Positions 50,921 through 60,231 of a DNA stretch of 64,000 nucleotides are shown piece after piece. A program made the position numbers and the translations under genes. How positions within the stretch are numbered: position 1 is the stretch's first letter; every line of letters begins with the position of its first letter. The notes under the pieces were generated by a model, which was given only the letters and a program-made list of their open reading frames with translations, had not been told where the DNA came from and did not search any database. This DNA is from Paenibacillus sp. FSL R5-0341 (lineage in GTDB: Bacteria > Bacillota > Bacilli > Paenibacillales > Paenibacillaceae): the NCBI RefSeq assembly GCF_037975235.1, contig NZ_CP150241.1, positions 2,108,001-2,172,000 of the forward strand, given 5' to 3'.

Positions 50921-52093
50921 TCAAGACGCACGATGGGTCATGCTGGACCATAACTTTATTCCGAAACCGATCAGGGCAGCCAGGGAGAAAGCCATGGCGG
51001 TGAGATAGAAGGTTTGTCTGCCTGCATGTTCCAGGATCAGTCCGCCCAACGTGCCACTTAGCAGTCCCGAGGCACTGGACCACACGATAGTGAACAAAGC
51101 CATACCTGTAGCTCTGTAGCTATCGGGAACAAGGCGAATGATGTAGCGGACAGCGGTAACGTAGAAAATACCGAAGGTAACGCTGTGCATCGTCTGAATG
51201 GCAACGACAGCTGCAGGTGTATCGGATATAGACATGAGAAGCAAACGAACCGTATACATCAGTGCAGCAAAAGCAATAAGCGGCAGTTCTTTATACCGGT
51301 TTCCATACTTGCTAAGCAGCAGGAATATGGGGATCTCACTTACGGAAGAGATCAGCAAAGACCAACCGATCAGCCCCTCGCTGGCACCCAGCTCTTTTAG
51401 CGTGATGGTAAGAAAAGCTTCGTTCATCCGATGTCCCATGGCTAGCAAAAATACACAGCCAAAAAAGGTGAGCACATCTCTGCGTTTCAAAATAGCCCAT
51501 AGCCCCGAAAGATCCATTTTACTACTACTTCCCGAAGGTTGATCCTTCAATTGAAAACTGATAAGTAATGTTGTCGCAGCGAGACCGACACAAACCCAGA
51601 TCGTCCATCCTGGACCAAAAGATCCAAGGAAGTACCCGATACTTAATGCGAAGAAGGCATACCCAATCGATCCGAAGACTCGAATGGAAGTGAAATTTCG
51701 ACCATACTTGCTGGCCGTTGTGATAGCCATCGTATCGGAGAGTGGATAGACGGGATAATAGAAAAAGTAAAACAGGGTCACGAGTACAAATACCTGACCG
51801 AAAGTCGTTGCATTGGCGAGCATGATACCTGTTATCAATTGACCACCAAGCAGAATAATCATCACTTTGCGTACCGTTTGGTAGCGGTCGCTGGCCATGC
51901 TCCAAAACATATTGGAGAACACAGAGATGAGGGGCCCGATTCCGTAAAGGTAACCGATCTCCACCCGGCTAAAGCCCAGATGACTAAAGTAAAGTTGGAA
52001 ATAGGATACCACCAGAACGGTGGAACCGAAGATGGTGAACATGAGAGCCCGCAGCCAGTTCTGATCCGGGCGGGCGTTGTGACTTAATTTCAT
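50921..52093 (-). CDS. MFS transporter (LacY/nucleoside-symporter-like, MFS_1_like)
   Basis: 390 residues from ATG 52093 (TTGGAGTCTCTCATC upstream; a TTG five codons earlier overlaps the Shine-Dalgarno). Twelve membrane helices. SYFQLYFSHLGFSRVEIGYL and YGIGPLISVFSNMFWSMASD resemble the MFS_1_like/PPP-type permeases (e.g. YwbF, phenylpropionate-type). A motif A-like DRYQTVRK follows helix 2. Substrate unknown. It lies 40 bp after the flippase-like gene on the same strand and is probably co-transcribed. Confidence 0.85.
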   Translation of the reverse strand: MKLSHNARPDQNWLRALMFTIFGSTVLVVSYFQLYFSHLGFSRVEIGYLYGIGPLISVFSNMFWSMASDRYQTVRKVMIILLGGQLITGIMLANATTFGQVFVLVTLFYFFYYPVYPLSDTMAITTASKYGRNFTSIRVFGSIGYAFFALSIGYFLGSFGPGWTIWVCVGLAATTLLISFQLKDQPSGSSSKMDLSGLWAILKRRDVLTFFGCVFLLAMGHRMNEAFLTITLKELGASEGLIGWSLLISSVSEIPIFLLLSKYGNRYKELPLIAFAALMYTVRLLLMSISDTPAAVVAIQTMHSVTFGIFYVTAVRYIIRLVPDSYRATGMALFTIVWSSASGLLSGTLGGLILEHAGRQTFYLTAMAFSLAALIGFGIKLWSSMTHRAS

Positions 52094-52133
52094 GATGAGA
52101 GACTCCAATCCTGATAACAGTTCAATGATTTTA

Positions 52134-53474
52134 TTACCCCTTCAGGGATGACGATTTACTGGTAGACGGCACGGACATTGTAGGTTCTTGCTGCGTGCGC
52201 CGGATAACAAGCCAGACAATGATAAGTTCGGCGAGCAGGCCAAGGGATTGGGCAACAGCACCAATCATGCCGTTCCAGGCAGGAAAAATACTAACAAGAA
52301 TAAGCAGTACAATTACCGTGCAGATGGCATTCGCCGTTTGTGAACGAAACATCGTTTTCGTCTGACCGCGGAGAAGAATGATGCCATTGCTGAAATCCAG
52401 AAAAGGGAAGATCAGCGGAAATAAGACGAACGCACGCAGTGTCCAGAGACTTTGTTCCAACAATTCACCCTGCACGCTCATGATATTTTCGAATACCCAT
52501 GGTCCCAGGGGGGTATAGGCAATCGACACCGTCATTGCAAACGGGATAAATCCCGTGACAAGCGCGAATTTCCGTACCAGTTTGGCGTCTACAAGGTAGA
52601 AATTAAGCACGATCTGATGGATGTATGTAAAAAAGCTTAGCATTAACTGCATCAGACTGCTTGCTATGGCAAAGGAAGAAATGGCTAGTGCAATCCCGGT
52701 CGTTTTGCCAAGTACGATGTTAATGACCGGTCCTATAAACAGCGCGACAAAGCTGGATAACAACAGCGGCTTATAAAAGCGAAATACGTCTCCCTTGCTC
52801 TCGACGGGATGATCCTCTAGCTTGGCGGGCATCTTGCGCTTGATGCTGTTTCCCTCCAAAAAGCTGACCAGCGCTTCAATCATCATGCCAGCAGCAAAAA
52901 TGATAGCGCCTACACGTCCGCTGTTAATGCTGTCTGTATATATGAAATACAGGGATAGTCCATACATGCCGGCTAAACGGAATACCATGCCAATTGTTAA
53001 CCACTTGGTTCGGTTATTCGTAATGATGATCCCTTGATAGATGTTGCGGATCACCGAAAAGATACTCACATACATGAGGATTTCATATACATCAATGACT
53101 TTGTTCAGCAGATCCGGACTTACACCAAACAGGTATTTGAATACCCCGGTACCCACGGGAGAGTATACGATGAGAAAACCAATGAGAAGCACACAGGCAA
53201 GAAATATTTTGGTCACAAACGTGAGGGCCTGAAAGGAAAGGCGATCGCGAACCAGTGCGGAACAGGTTTGCCGCAGCAGGGTGGAGGGGCGTTCGGTGAG
53301 GGTTAACAAGCTACCGGCGATAGCATAGCTGGCAATAACCGTCTCGGGATGAGCGGAACGTGCTAATGTGCTGTTTATAATGACGTGAGAAATGGTGACG
53401 AGAGAGGCGGAAATGCCAAGTGGCACAAAAAAAGAAAATAACCGTCTCCACGAAAGTGATTCACTTGACGACAT
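52134..53474 (-). CDS. MOP-superfamily transporter (MATE/flippase-like)
   Basis: 446 residues, about 12 membrane helices: LGISASLVTISHVIINSTLA, FKYLFGVSPDLLNKVIDVYE, LGKTTGIALAISSFAIASSL, LDFSNGIILLRGQTKTMF. The arrangement of two six-helix halves resembles polysaccharide/lipid flippases and the ANK/MATE type, not classical NorM. Substrate cannot be inferred. Divergent from the terpene synthase gene across 179 bp, with the MFS gene behind it. ATG 53474, AAGGAGT upstream. An export role for the terpenoid product is a guess. Confidence 0.72.
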   Translation of the reverse strand: MSSSESLSWRRLFSFFVPLGISASLVTISHVIINSTLARSAHPETVIASYAIAGSLLTLTERPSTLLRQTCSALVRDRLSFQALTFVTKIFLACVLLIGFLIVYSPVGTGVFKYLFGVSPDLLNKVIDVYEILMYVSIFSVIRNIYQGIIITNNRTKWLTIGMVFRLAGMYGLSLYFIYTDSINSGRVGAIIFAAGMMIEALVSFLEGNSIKRKMPAKLEDHPVESKGDVFRFYKPLLLSSFVALFIGPVINIVLGKTTGIALAISSFAIASSLMQLMLSFFTYIHQIVLNFYLVDAKLVRKFALVTGFIPFAMTVSIAYTPLGPWVFENIMSVQGELLEQSLWTLRAFVLFPLIFPFLDFSNGIILLRGQTKTMFRSQTANAICTVIVLLILVSIFPAWNGMIGAVAQSLGLLAELIIVWLVIRRTQQEPTMSVPSTSKSSSLKG

Positions 53475-53568
53475 GTCAACGACTCCTTTGATGGATGAAA
53501 TATGCCTAGTATATCACAAAGCTTTGAACGCCGATGCGATTTTTTGTGCGGAATATGCGGCAGATCAT

Positions 53569-53597
53569 TTGTACAATTAAGGGGATCATATTATAAT
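53569..53597 (+). promoter_or_regulatory. Promoter of ytpB
   Basis: TTGTAC (53569-53574), 17-base spacer, TATAAT (53592-53597), about 57 bases before the TTG start. Confidence 0.65.
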
Positions 53598-53653
53598 AGG
53601 AATGGTTAAAAATCGCTCTAATACGTATTCAACCAAGTGGAGGCACATTTATT

Positions 53654-54733
53654 TTGAGCCAATCAAATCGAAAACGTCATCAATATCCGCGTGGACCGCT
53701 GGCATTGATGAGAGGGGTGTACAAATACACCATTCCGGAAACACGGAAGGCATTGAATGGATGGCGTGCCCAAGCTGAGGCGATTCCGAATGAGGAATTG
53801 CGTACACAGGCACTTGCCAGTCTGAAGGATAAGCAGTTCCACTGTGAAGGCGGAACCGTCTACGCTCTAGCTGATTTGCCCAACAGACACATTCTGATTC
53901 CGCTGATCGTTTCATATCAAACTATTAGTGATTATTTGGACAATCTGTGCGACCGCAGCACCTCGATGGACCCGGATGACTTTCGTCTTCTCCATCAATC
54001 CATGCTTGATGCGGTAGATCCCGAAGCAATTCCCGTCAATTATTATGCCCTCCGTGAGGAGCAGGATGACGGTGGATATCTGCGGAATCTGGTGACCACA
54101 TGTCAGGAACTGACCCGTCAGTTACCAGGCTATGCGTCCGCCAAGCCCCAAATTCAGGATCTGGCAGGCCTATACACGGACCTGCAGGTATATAAGCATA
54201 TCAAGCCGGAACTGAGAGAAACGGCACTGCTCGAATGGTGGTCGGAGCACCGCCATCGCACACCTCAGTTTCGTTGGAACGAATTTGCTGCTGCAACTGG
54301 CTCTACACTGGGCGTATTCATGCTGTTTTTGGCTGCGAGTGACGATCAGTTGACCGAAGAGCAAGCGGCCTCGATCCACACGGCCTACTTCCCACATGTA
54401 TGCGCATTGCACATTATGCTCGATTACTTAATTGATCAGGATGAGGACCGCATCGGGGGAGATCTCAACTTCTGCAACTATTATGAGAATGTTGAGACAA
54501 TGCTGGACCGAATTGCTTTTATTGTGGAGATGGCACGCAGCGATGTGCAGAAGATTCCGGGAAGCTCCTTTCACCGGATGATCATCGAAGGACTAATTGC
54601 CATTTACCTGTCTGATCCCAAAGTCAGCGAACAGCAGGAAGTTCGCGTCGTGTCCAAACGTCTGATGAAGAATAGTCCAATGACAAGAATATTTTTCTTC
54701 ATTTTCAGTCGCTGGATACGGAAAAATATGTAA
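53654..54733 (+). CDS. ytpB: Tetraprenyl-beta-curcumene synthase (DUF2600, large terpene synthase)
   Basis: 359 residues, TTG start at 53654 (GGAGG about 10 bases upstream). Family features: GGTVYALADLPNRHILIPLIVSYQTISDYLDNLCDR (key parts GGTVYAL and DYLDNLCD), the second acidic motif DYLIDQDED, and NFCNYYEN. In Bacillus YtpB cyclises all-trans heptaprenyl diphosphate to tetraprenyl-beta-curcumene, precursor of C35 sesquarterpenes. The Asp-rich motifs bind Mg2+-diphosphate. The following squalene-hopene-type cyclase is not in the window. 53-bp gap to pfkA. Confidence 0.92.
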   Translation: MSQSNRKRHQYPRGPLALMRGVYKYTIPETRKALNGWRAQAEAIPNEELRTQALASLKDKQFHCEGGTVYALADLPNRHILIPLIVSYQTISDYLDNLCDRSTSMDPDDFRLLHQSMLDAVDPEAIPVNYYALREEQDDGGYLRNLVTTCQELTRQLPGYASAKPQIQDLAGLYTDLQVYKHIKPELRETALLEWWSEHRHRTPQFRWNEFAAATGSTLGVFMLFLAASDDQLTEEQAASIHTAYFPHVCALHIMLDYLIDQDEDRIGGDLNFCNYYENVETMLDRIAFIVEMARSDVQKIPGSSFHRMIIEGLIAIYLSDPKVSEQQEVRVVSKRLMKNSPMTRIFFFIFSRWIRKNM

Positions 54734-54786
54734 GTCAGGTGTGTTGTTACGGAGCCTGAAGTGAAACTAGAGGAGGAAGAAACATC

Positions 54787-55758
54787 ATGACAGCAGTAAA
54801 GAAAATCGCAGTATTAACGAGCGGTGGTGATTCACAGGGGATGAACGCAGCTGTTCGTGCGGTTGTTCGCAGCGGACTGTTTCACGGTCTCGAAGTGTAC
54901 GGAGTCCAACGTGGATACCAGGGTCTTTTGAATAATGACATTTTCCCAATGGATTTGCGTAGTGTAGGGGATATCATTCAACGTGGGGGAACGGTTCTTC
55001 AATCGGCACGTTGCAAAGAGTTCTACACCGCTGAAGGTCAGCAAAAAGGGGCGGACATTCTGCGTGCGCGCGGCATTGACGGTCTGGTTGTTATCGGTGG
55101 AGATGGTTCCTACAACGGAGCGAACAAACTGAGCAAGCTGGGTATTAACACCATGGGTCTGCCAGGAACGATTGATAACGACATTTCATTCACTGACTAT
55201 ACGATCGGATTCGATACAGCTGTAAGCGTAGTGGTTGATGCGGTGAACAAATTGCGTGACACAATGTCTTCACACGAACGTTCTTCCATCGTTGAAGTTA
55301 TGGGTCGTCACTGTGGTGATATCGCTCTGCATGCCGGACTTGCTTCGGGCGCTGAAACGATTCTTGTTCCAGAAGTCCCGTTTGACATGGACGAAGTGGC
55401 AGATCGCATGAAAGCCAACTTTGCACACGGTAAACGTCACAGTATTATCATTGTTGCTGAAGGCGTGGGCAAGGGTGAGGATGTAGCGAAAGAATTGATG
55501 GAACGTTGCCCGACGTATGAGCCGCGTGTAACCGTTCTGGGTCACATTCAGCGTGGCGGTACGCCAACACCTTTCGACCGTAACCTGGCAAGCCGTCTGG
55601 GCGACTTCGCTGTTCGCAGTCTGATTGCAGGCGAGACAGACAAAGGGTGTGGCATTATCAAGGGTGAGCTTACCTTGACGGATATCGATAAAGTGGTTAA
55701 CACAAAAAAAGATTTCGATATGGAGACTTACGAGCTTGCACAACGTTTGTCCCAATAA
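54787..55758 (+). CDS. pfkA: 6-phosphofructokinase
   Basis: 323 residues, ATP-dependent bacterial PFK-I. ATP loop SGGDSQGMNAAVRA, GGDGSY, PGTIDND with catalytic Asp, MGRHCGDIAL and HIQRGGTPTPFDR. The ATP loop has GGDSQG where Bacillus has GGDSPG. Allosteric ADP/PEP-binding Arg residues near the N-terminus (VRAVVRS) are kept. Catalyses fructose-6-phosphate phosphorylation, committing step of glycolysis. pyk, its usual partner, is not downstream here: the gene ends in a terminator. ATG 54787 with GAGGAGGAAGAAACATC upstream. Confidence 0.96.
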   Translation: MTAVKKIAVLTSGGDSQGMNAAVRAVVRSGLFHGLEVYGVQRGYQGLLNNDIFPMDLRSVGDIIQRGGTVLQSARCKEFYTAEGQQKGADILRARGIDGLVVIGGDGSYNGANKLSKLGINTMGLPGTIDNDISFTDYTIGFDTAVSVVVDAVNKLRDTMSSHERSSIVEVMGRHCGDIALHAGLASGAETILVPEVPFDMDEVADRMKANFAHGKRHSIIIVAEGVGKGEDVAKELMERCPTYEPRVTVLGHIQRGGTPTPFDRNLASRLGDFAVRSLIAGETDKGCGIIKGELTLTDIDKVVNTKKDFDMETYELAQRLSQ

Positions 55759-55772
55759 TTCGATTCATAAGC

Positions 55773-55813
55773 AAAGAGCACAATCCCCTATGGACGAGGA
55801 TTGTGCTCTTTTT
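55773..55813. terminator. Shared bidirectional terminator
   Basis: AAAGAGCACAATCC ... GGATTGTGCTCTTTTT between converging pfkA and MATE genes. Confidence 0.88.
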
Positions 55814-55841
55814 GTTGTTTTCAGGATTTAGTACATCGATG

Positions 55842-57200
55842 CTAGACCTTGCGGAGTGCGGCTTGTTTTTGTACCAGGAAGAGTCTCCAGAGAAGCGCTG
55901 TTGCTCCTACAGCAAGGCCGGCAATGAGTCCGATCCAATATCCAAAGGCGCCGAGTGAAGTATACGTAGCTGTAAGATAACCTACAGGCAGACCAATGAT
56001 CCAATACGCAACGAACGTAATGATCAGTGCCGGATTAACATCTTTGTAGCCCCGCAATGCTCCCTGAGTCGGTGTGGCAATTGCATCCGAGATCTGAAAG
56101 AAAATGGCGTAGATGAGGAAATGCTGCGTAAGTGCAATGACCTCTCGATCGTTTGAATATACGCCTGCAATCTGTTCGCCAAACACAATCAACACAATAG
56201 CTGTCAGTAGTGAAAGCCCGATGGCTCCACCAATTCCAAGCAGGCTGTATTGTTTGGCGTCTCTCAGACGTCCTGCACCTGCTTCAAAGCCCACAAGGAT
56301 CGTAAGAGCCATACAGATGCTCACAGGCAACATGTAGAGCGTAGAAGCGAAGTTCAGTGCCGCCTGATGGGCAGCGATCGTTGTGGTGTCAAAACGGCTC
56401 ATCATTAAAGTTACAGCAGCGAAGATGGACGTTTCGAAAAAAGTTGCGAATCCAATCGGCACACCAATCTTGAGTAACTCTTTCCACTTCGCCAAGGATA
56501 CACGGGTCCATTGACGGAAAATACCGTATTTGGCGAAAGGTTCGACCCGATGCACAAAAAAGAGACTAATGAGAAAAATGAGCCAGTACGTACAAGCTGT
56601 AGCGACTCCAGCACCAACACCGCCCAATTGAGGGAAACCCCAACGGCCGAATATCAGCAAATAATTCAAAAAGATGTTAACGGGGAGAGAGACTAACGTA
56701 ATGAACATCGTAGTCCGCGTCTGGCCGAGTGCATCCATGAAGCTGCGCAGCACCGTATATCCGAAGAGTGGGATAATGCCAAAAGCGAGTGCACACAGAA
56801 AATAGAAGGCGACTTGGGCAACTCGGGGTTCCAGAGGCATTCCGTTTAGTATAGGACCAAGTAACAACGCCCCAGCTCCGATAACGACGAGACTGACCGC
56901 AATTCCGAGATACAACGCCTGTATGACGTTATACCCGATCTGATCATTACGTTTGGAACCTAACAGATGTGAAACGACAGGTGTTATACCGATTAAAATC
57001 CCACTTAGTCCAGTTTGAACTGGCATCCACAGACTTGTACCGATTGCAACGCCTGCAAGGTCGGCCGGGGAAAACTTGCCTGACATATTCGTGTCGAAGA
57101 ACGACATGGCCGAGAGGGCGATTTGAGTGGTGAAGATGGGCAAAAATATAATCAGGAATTGCTTCACTTTTTGTGAAAAGCTTGTTGTGTTCATGTTCAC
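55842..57200 (-). CDS. MATE family efflux transporter
   Basis: 452 residues, 12 helices, NorM-type: [50 protein letters not shown] and the mirrored [39 protein letters not shown]. Such pumps exchange Na+ or H+ for cationic drugs. ATG 57200; the ribosome site is weak (CACTGCCAG). Monocistronic. Confidence 0.92.
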   Translation of the reverse strand: MNMNTTSFSQKVKQFLIIFLPIFTTQIALSAMSFFDTNMSGKFSPADLAGVAIGTSLWMPVQTGLSGILIGITPVVSHLLGSKRNDQIGYNVIQALYLGIAVSLVVIGAGALLLGPILNGMPLEPRVAQVAFYFLCALAFGIIPLFGYTVLRSFMDALGQTRTTMFITLVSLPVNIFLNYLLIFGRWGFPQLGGVGAGVATACTYWLIFLISLFFVHRVEPFAKYGIFRQWTRVSLAKWKELLKIGVPIGFATFFETSIFAAVTLMMSRFDTTTIAAHQAALNFASTLYMLPVSICMALTILVGFEAGAGRLRDAKQYSLLGIGGAIGLSLLTAIVLIVFGEQIAGVYSNDREVIALTQHFLIYAIFFQISDAIATPTQGALRGYKDVNPALIITFVAYWIIGLPVGYLTATYTSLGAFGYWIGLIAGLAVGATALLWRLFLVQKQAALRKV

Positions 57201-57332
57201 TGGCAGTGCCTCGCTATTCTAAAGAGATGTCATCCAAGTGTCATATATGGACAGCTATTTATTGTAGTGGATTTTGTTGAGTTTGAATAGGGACAGAAGC
57301 AGAGTAGGGGTGTACAGAAAAAAATCAGCACC

Positions 57333-57368
57333 AAAAAAACCTCGCTCCGCTTCAAGCGGAACAAGGTT
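57333..57368 (-). terminator. Terminator after glycoside-hydrolase gene
   Basis: Leftward: AACCT-GTTCCGCTTGAAGCGGAGC-AGGTT-like stem (bulged) followed by T7. Confidence 0.75.
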
Positions 57369-57399
57369 GGATGAATGGAGAAATATGAAAGAGTGCGGA

Positions 57400-58581
57400 T
57401 TACTTATATTGTACACCTGACGTGTATCGGTTAGAGGCATTCCAGAGCAGATATTCATGCACATCCATGTCTTTCATTGCTCTAATCTGGTCTTCCACTT
57501 GTTTCTTGCCATACTTGATATAATGTCCACTGCCCAGCCAGCTTGCTGTGAAGTCCTGGATCCACGGACGAATGACGGGTTTGAGTTCCTTCGTAGGGTC
57601 CAGTTTCTTGTGTGTGTCTTGCATCGAGCCCTTGATGGTCGTGTAAGGATCTTTGTCAGGGTCCTTTACCCCATACCAGCCAGTTGAATAGTGACTCGGG
57701 TATACCATGGGTGAGATGACATCCACATTTTCCGATATTTTAACAAAGTCCTGTCCAATACCTTCAGCCGCAGGTACAGAAGCTGCATAACCAAAAATAT
57801 CAACCGAGACACGAACACCTAGCGGTGCCAGTTCCTTACGTGCATATTGCACGAATTCAGCCACAACATCGACGCGTGACTTGTCGGATTTGGTATATTT
57901 CAGTACATCGGCACGAGTTTCAAACCCTTCCGGGAAACGAACATAGTCAAACTGAATCTCTTTGAAACCAAGTTTGGCCGCTTCCTTGGCAATCTCAATA
58001 TTGTAGTCCCATACTTCCTTGCTGTACGGATTCACGAAGCTATCGCCCTTGCCATTCGCCCAAACGGATCCATCCTTGTTTCGGAAGGAAAGCTCTGGAT
58101 TCTTCTTGGCAAGAATGGTGTCTTTGAATACAACGACACGTGCAATGGGGTAGACCTCGTGTTTTTGTAATCGTTTCATCAAGGCATCGATATCGCGAAT
58201 AAAGGGTTGCGATTTGCCCATTTTCTGTAGCGCTTTGTTTTCTGTGGGATAAGTTATGTATCCGAGATCGTCTTTGATATCGATGACCATGGCATTCAGT
58301 TCTGTATTGTCTGTCAGATCCAGCAATTCTTTCATACGTGCGCCGCCGGCGCTGTAGGCCGTTACATAAATACCTTTGACCACGGGTGCGTCAGGTTGTG
58401 GATCGATTTTGGCAGGTGGATTATCGGCATCAATAACGACCTGATCTTTTTGAGATTGGATAATTGCGGTGTTGAAACTGTTGGTTAACGATTGGAACTG
58501 GGGATTTCCCTGGTCCGCCACTGCGGGGGCACCACCAAAGCTTCCAAAGGCCATAGCCAGTAAAGCCCAAAACATGTTCAT
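57400..58581 (-). CDS. Putative glycoside hydrolase (DUF4015), exported
   Basis: 393 residues. N-terminal signal-like segment MNMFWALLAMAFGSFGG, then a linker and a TIM-barrel-like domain: VKGIYVTAYSAGG, AMVIDIKDDLGYITYP, VYPIARVVVFKD, IQFDYVRFPEG, SVDIFGYA and SPMVYPSHY. The DYVRFPEG and DVISPMVYP strands are the mark of DUF4015 glycoside hydrolase-like proteins; catalytic Asp/Glu are probably in these. Polysaccharide target unknown, perhaps wall or spore glycan. ATG 58581 with AAGGGAG upstream. Confidence 0.88.
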   Translation of the reverse strand: MNMFWALLAMAFGSFGGAPAVADQGNPQFQSLTNSFNTAIIQSQKDQVVIDADNPPAKIDPQPDAPVVKGIYVTAYSAGGARMKELLDLTDNTELNAMVIDIKDDLGYITYPTENKALQKMGKSQPFIRDIDALMKRLQKHEVYPIARVVVFKDTILAKKNPELSFRNKDGSVWANGKGDSFVNPYSKEVWDYNIEIAKEAAKLGFKEIQFDYVRFPEGFETRADVLKYTKSDKSRVDVVAEFVQYARKELAPLGVRVSVDIFGYAASVPAAEGIGQDFVKISENVDVISPMVYPSHYSTGWYGVKDPDKDPYTTIKGSMQDTHKKLDPTKELKPVIRPWIQDFTASWLGSGHYIKYGKKQVEDQIRAMKDMDVHEYLLWNASNRYTSGVQYK

Positions 58582-58674
58582 TCATTTCCACTCCCTTATG
58601 TGCATTCCATGTATGAATTATACATTAAAGCCTCCGGGCTTTTAACCATATTAATCAAGTAATGAAACACATGG

Positions 58675-58723
58675 AAAAAATGAAAACCGCTTCCTGCTGA
58701 GGAAATCCCCAGCAAGAAGCGGC
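58675..58723 (-). terminator. Terminator of 58742-58936 gene
   Basis: Leftward: CCGCTTC-T-TGCTG ... CAGCA-G-GAAGCGG followed by TTTTCATTTTTT. Confidence 0.8.
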
Positions 58724-58741
58724 GCGATCAATCTAAAAAAA

Positions 58742-58936
58742 TTATTGAATGTAAATCTCATTTTGATGCTCACAAATACTGTACTGAATGATTTCCATTG
58801 CGTCTCCCTGTTCCAGGATGCCCAGCCCATCCCGGAGGACAATCAGTGAGTCGAGTTCATTCGGTTTCAAGAAAGGGAGCATTTCCGGGCACCATCTGTT
58901 GACAATCTCAAACAGTTTTACCGTTTCCATATCCAC
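58742..58936 (-). CDS. Small hypothetical protein
   Basis: About 64 residues, acidic: METVKLFEIVNRWCPEMLPF, LKPNELDSLIVLRDGLGIL, MEIIQYSICEHQNEIYIQ. I chose GTG 58936 since AGGAAAGG lies about 9 bases upstream; GTG 58945 is too close to it, and ATG 58930 is also possible. No known family. It has its own promoter (59065-59092), whose spacer holds a small palindrome, and its own terminator, so it is an independent unit. Confidence 0.65.
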   Translation of the reverse strand: MDMETVKLFEIVNRWCPEMLPFLKPNELDSLIVLRDGLGILEQGDAMEIIQYSICEHQNEIYIQ

Positions 58937-59064
58937 ATTAATCACCCTTTCCTACTCGAATTCCAAAATGGTAAGTCATTCGGCGCGATTCGGGAAAGCA
59001 TATGGCCTGTGAAAATTGAAGGGTTGAACCTGCTATACAACATATTTAGGAGCCGTACACCGTT

Positions 59065-59092
59065 ATTATACCACAATGTTGTGAATTGTTAA
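59065..59092 (-). promoter_or_regulatory. Promoter with palindromic spacer
   Basis: Leftward: TTAACA (59092-59087), 16-base spacer, TATAAT (59070-59065). The spacer includes CACAA-TG-TTGTG (plus-strand 59073-59084), a possible operator. Drives the small gene ending at 58742. Confidence 0.6.
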
Positions 59093-59105
59093 CCGTACAT
59101 GTGTC

Positions 59106-59927
59106 TCAACTTCTGCGGAATGAACCCATAACACCAACCGTTTCCACAATGTTAACAAAGGCTTTTGGATCTGTTTCCTTGATAATGCGTTTGATTTCAA
59201 CCAACTCGTAACGGGTTGTAACGGTCATGAGCATGTCCTTTTCAATATCCGTGTATGCCCCTTGAGTCTTGATTTTGGTAACTCCGCGAGGCCGAACCAG
59301 TAATTTTCCTAACATGGCTTCGGTTTCGTTCGTAATAATGTACAGTGTTACTTTGACGTGACTGATGTGGATCAGATCCAGCACCTTGCCTGTAATATAG
59401 ATGGATACCATGGAGGCCAGAGCTATATTCCAGTTATCACTCAGATATCCTGCAAGCAAAATGATTGCACCGTTCATGCCGGCCATTACTGTACCAATCG
59501 GAAAGTCTCGATTACGTGTGAAAATGGAACCGACAATGTCCAGACCGCCTGTGGAGCCGCCGACTCTGAAGGAAACGCCAGTGCCCAGTCCAATAAGCAC
59601 ACCACCAAATACAGAGCTTAACAAAGGGTCTGTAGCCACAGCAAAAACAGGCAGAAGCGCGATGAACCAAGAAGTGGCTGCTACCGAGAGAATACTTAAT
59701 GTAATGAAACGACGTCCAAGAATAAACCAACCTGCAATGAGCAGGGGAATGTTAAGAACAAAATACATTATACTAAGATTCAACGTTGTAAAATAACCCA
59801 GAAGCATTGAAATACCGGACACCCCGCCGCTTAAAAGCTGATGGGGGACCAAAAACCAGTTAAAGCCGCAGGCAATAGCTGCAGCACCCAAAATGATCAC
59901 TAAAGAGTGCCAAATTATTTTGGGCAA
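59106..59927 (-). CDS. YitT family (DUF161/DUF2179) membrane protein
   Basis: 273 residues from TTG 59927 (GAGGTGATTAAA upstream); readings from 60062 lack a ribosome site. Five to six membrane helices (LVIILGAAAIACGFNWFLVP, GISMLLGYFTTLNLSIMYFV, GTGVSFRVGGSTGGLDIVG) and a soluble C-terminal DUF2179 domain of about 80 residues (GAYTDIEKDMLMTVTTRYEL). YitT proteins are common, multi-copy in Bacillales, function unsettled. Confidence 0.92.
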   Translation of the reverse strand: MPKIIWHSLVIILGAAAIACGFNWFLVPHQLLSGGVSGISMLLGYFTTLNLSIMYFVLNIPLLIAGWFILGRRFITLSILSVAATSWFIALLPVFAVATDPLLSSVFGGVLIGLGTGVSFRVGGSTGGLDIVGSIFTRNRDFPIGTVMAGMNGAIILLAGYLSDNWNIALASMVSIYITGKVLDLIHISHVKVTLYIITNETEAMLGKLLVRPRGVTKIKTQGAYTDIEKDMLMTVTTRYELVEIKRIIKETDPKAFVNIVETVGVMGSFRRS

Positions 59928-59983
59928 TTTAATCACCTCATTTATATTTAAAACCAGATTGCTGGTAATCTTGAATTGTTTTG

Positions 59984-59992
59984 TGATATAAT
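59984..59992 (+). promoter_or_regulatory. Extended -10 promoter of DEAD-box helicase gene
   Basis: TGATATAAT at 59984-59992 (TG-n-TATAAT). It predicts an untranslated leader of about 230 nt before the TTG start at 60232. The 304-bp gap 59928-60231 otherwise shows no gene; the leader may carry cold-inducible structure. Confidence 0.5.
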
Positions 59993-60231
59993 GATTTGTG
60001 GATATTCTTGAGTAGGAAACTTTTCCCAAATGGAACGATTTAATTTGAAATGTTTCAAACACATGTATGTAGTTTTAGTCTTATATTGGGGACCCATTCA
60101 TGGAATTATAATCGTTCGTGAAAATAATTCGCCCAGTTGGGATACCCTATAAATATTAACGCTACTTAAGAATACAGACAACAAAGTGGATTGTCCACCA
60201 TGTCCACCATATAAAAGGAGCATGAATAATT

